From: Desulfobacter vibrioformis DSM 8776
Lineage (GTDB): Bacteria > Desulfobacterota > Desulfobacteria > Desulfobacterales > Desulfobacteraceae
Length of the DNA stretch: 64,000 nt
Direction: 5' to 3'
NCBI RefSeq assembly: GCF_000745975.1
Contig: NZ_JQKJ01000017.1
Span: forward strand, 1 to 64,000
Positions within the stretch are counted from its first letter, which is position 1. The number at the start of each line of letters is the position of its first letter. Positions 63,262-64,000 of the stretch are shown here, piece after piece. Below the pieces are notes generated by a model that searched no databases, was not told where the DNA came from, and saw nothing but the letters and a program-made list of their open reading frames with translations. A program made the position numbers and the translations under genes.

Positions 63262-64000
63262 CCCTGAATCTTCTCCTTTTCGGTCAGCAGCCGGGAAAGA
63301 ATCCTGGCCTTGATGTCCATGAATTCCGGCAGGCTGAAATCCCTTGGTTTGGATGCCCTGGGCTGGAACCGTTCCAGAATGGCCATGGGGGCAGAACCTA
63401 AAAGGATGATGTCATCTGCCAGGGTCAGGGCCTCTTCAATGTCGTGGGTGATCATGAGAACGGTTTTGCCGAACTCTTTTTGCAGCATGAGCAGCAGACC
63501 TTGCAGTTCCCGGCGGGTAATGGCGTCCAGGGCGGACAGGGGTTCATCCAACAGGACCAGGTCCCGGTCAAACATCAGGGTGCGGGCCAGGGCGCATCGC
63601 TGGCGCATGCCGCCGGATACCTGGTCGGGATAATGGGTCTGAAATCCTGTAAGCCCGATTTTTTCGAAGATCCGGGCAAGTTTTTCCTTTGCCTGTTTCA
63701 TGTTTTTCAGGGCCCGGGGCTTTGCCTGCACCGGCAAAAGCGCGTTTTCTCCCAGCGTCAGCCAGGGCAGCAGCATGTCCTTTTGCTGCATATAGGCGGC
63801 AACGCCGCCAAGGTGGGCAGTGGCGTTGCCCTGCCACACAATCCGGCCCTGGTCCGGGCAGACCATGCCGGTCAGGCAGTCAAAAAGGGTGGACTTTCCG
63901 CACCCGGACGGGCCCACCAGCACTGTAAACCGCCCCTGGGGCAGGTACAGGCTGAAATTTTTAAAAATGGCCTGCAAACCAAATGATTTGGCCAGACCTT
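63258..64000 (-). CDS. thiZ: ABC transporter ATP-binding protein (ThiZ-like), partial
   Basis: The ATPase of the thiamine-precursor transporter runs past the right edge. Upstream of the first in-frame M-like codon (63977) the frame continues as GLAKSFGLQAIFKNF, so the true start is outside. Walker A is GPSGCGKST, the signature is VSGGMRQRCALAR and Walker B is DLVLLDEPLSALD. It overlaps the permease gene by four bases. Confidence 0.9.
   Translation of the reverse strand, partial: GLAKSFGLQAIFKNFSLYLPQGRFTVLVGPSGCGKSTLFDCLTGMVCPDQGRIVWQGNATAHLGGVAAYMQQKDMLLPWLTLGENALLPVQAKPRALKNMKQAKEKLARIFEKIGLTGFQTHYPDQVSGGMRQRCALARTLMFDRDLVLLDEPLSALDAITRRELQGLLLMLQKEFGKTVLMITHDIEEALTLADDIILLGSAPMAILERFQPRASKPRDFSLPEFMDIKARILSRLLTEKEKIQG

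Overview
The window looks like chromosomal DNA of a sulfate-reducing member of the Desulfobacterales (Desulfobacter-like). This is inferred from the AcnA-type aconitase, the thiamine-precursor ABC transporter, the ferrosome-like iron genes, the moderate GC content and the character of the dispersed repeats. No rRNA, tRNA or CRISPR array was seen. The left edge cuts a transposase-like gene and the right edge cuts a thiamine ABC transporter ATPase gene.

Layout. Positions 1-3.4 kb hold a partial zinc-ribbon transposase, aconitase, and a convergent TauE/SafE exporter separated from it by a bidirectional terminator. Positions 3.6-18.2 kb carry one long minus-strand gene run. It reads, in order of transcription, SiaB-like kinase, SiaC-like phosphoprotein, hybrid histidine kinase, response-regulator diguanylate cyclase, tautomerase, NHLP-type RiPP precursor candidate, a 1757-residue kinase/AAA/GAF/SpoIIE phosphatase, a B12-type radical SAM RiPP methyltransferase, and an E1-YcaO cyclodehydratase fusion. 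It appears to join a thiazole/oxazole-type RiPP pathway to a SiaABCD-like partner-switch and c-di-GMP circuit. No exporter or leader protease is visible. Positions 18.4-26.9 kb hold glucokinase, a methyltransferase, a class IV aminotransferase overlapping alanine racemase, a Ser/Asp-rich unknown protein, a truncated-looking periplasmic carbonic anhydrase, two lipoproteins (one FlgO-like) and HtpX.

Positions 27.1-38.4 kb form a ferrosome-like (Fez-like) iron compartment cluster. It has three divergent P1B-type ATPases that share an N-terminal P-x-R-x-R motif instead of a CxxC metal-binding domain, a triple FeoA-like protein, paired Gly/Ala-rich membrane proteins, paired proteins with a DPxTxQxYY motif and a WKGA/TSETV membrane helix, several very small membrane proteins, and a DtxR/IdeR-like operator candidate. 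A 146-bp palindromic MITE-like element with 4-bp flanking repeats lies inside it.

Positions 38.6-51.1 kb form a glycogen island: two glycogen synthases in inverted orientation, a CBM48 protein, glycogen phosphorylase, branching enzyme and a GH13-GH133 debranching enzyme. Together these genes cover synthesis, branching, phosphorolysis and debranching of glycogen, and glucokinase further left feeds free glucose back to glucose 6-phosphate. Positions 51.3-57 kb hold aspartate-semialdehyde dehydrogenase, two unfamiliar genes (a PPDK-N-like protein and a conserved hypothetical) and a convergent AAA ATPase plus TOPRIM-like pair that resembles anti-phage systems. Positions 57.1-64 kb hold PhoU, a U32/RlhA-like protein, a small Cys-rich unknown, ThiD and a ThiXYZ-type transporter.

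The two stretches most worth study are the RiPP plus Sia signalling operon and the expanded ferrosome-like cluster.
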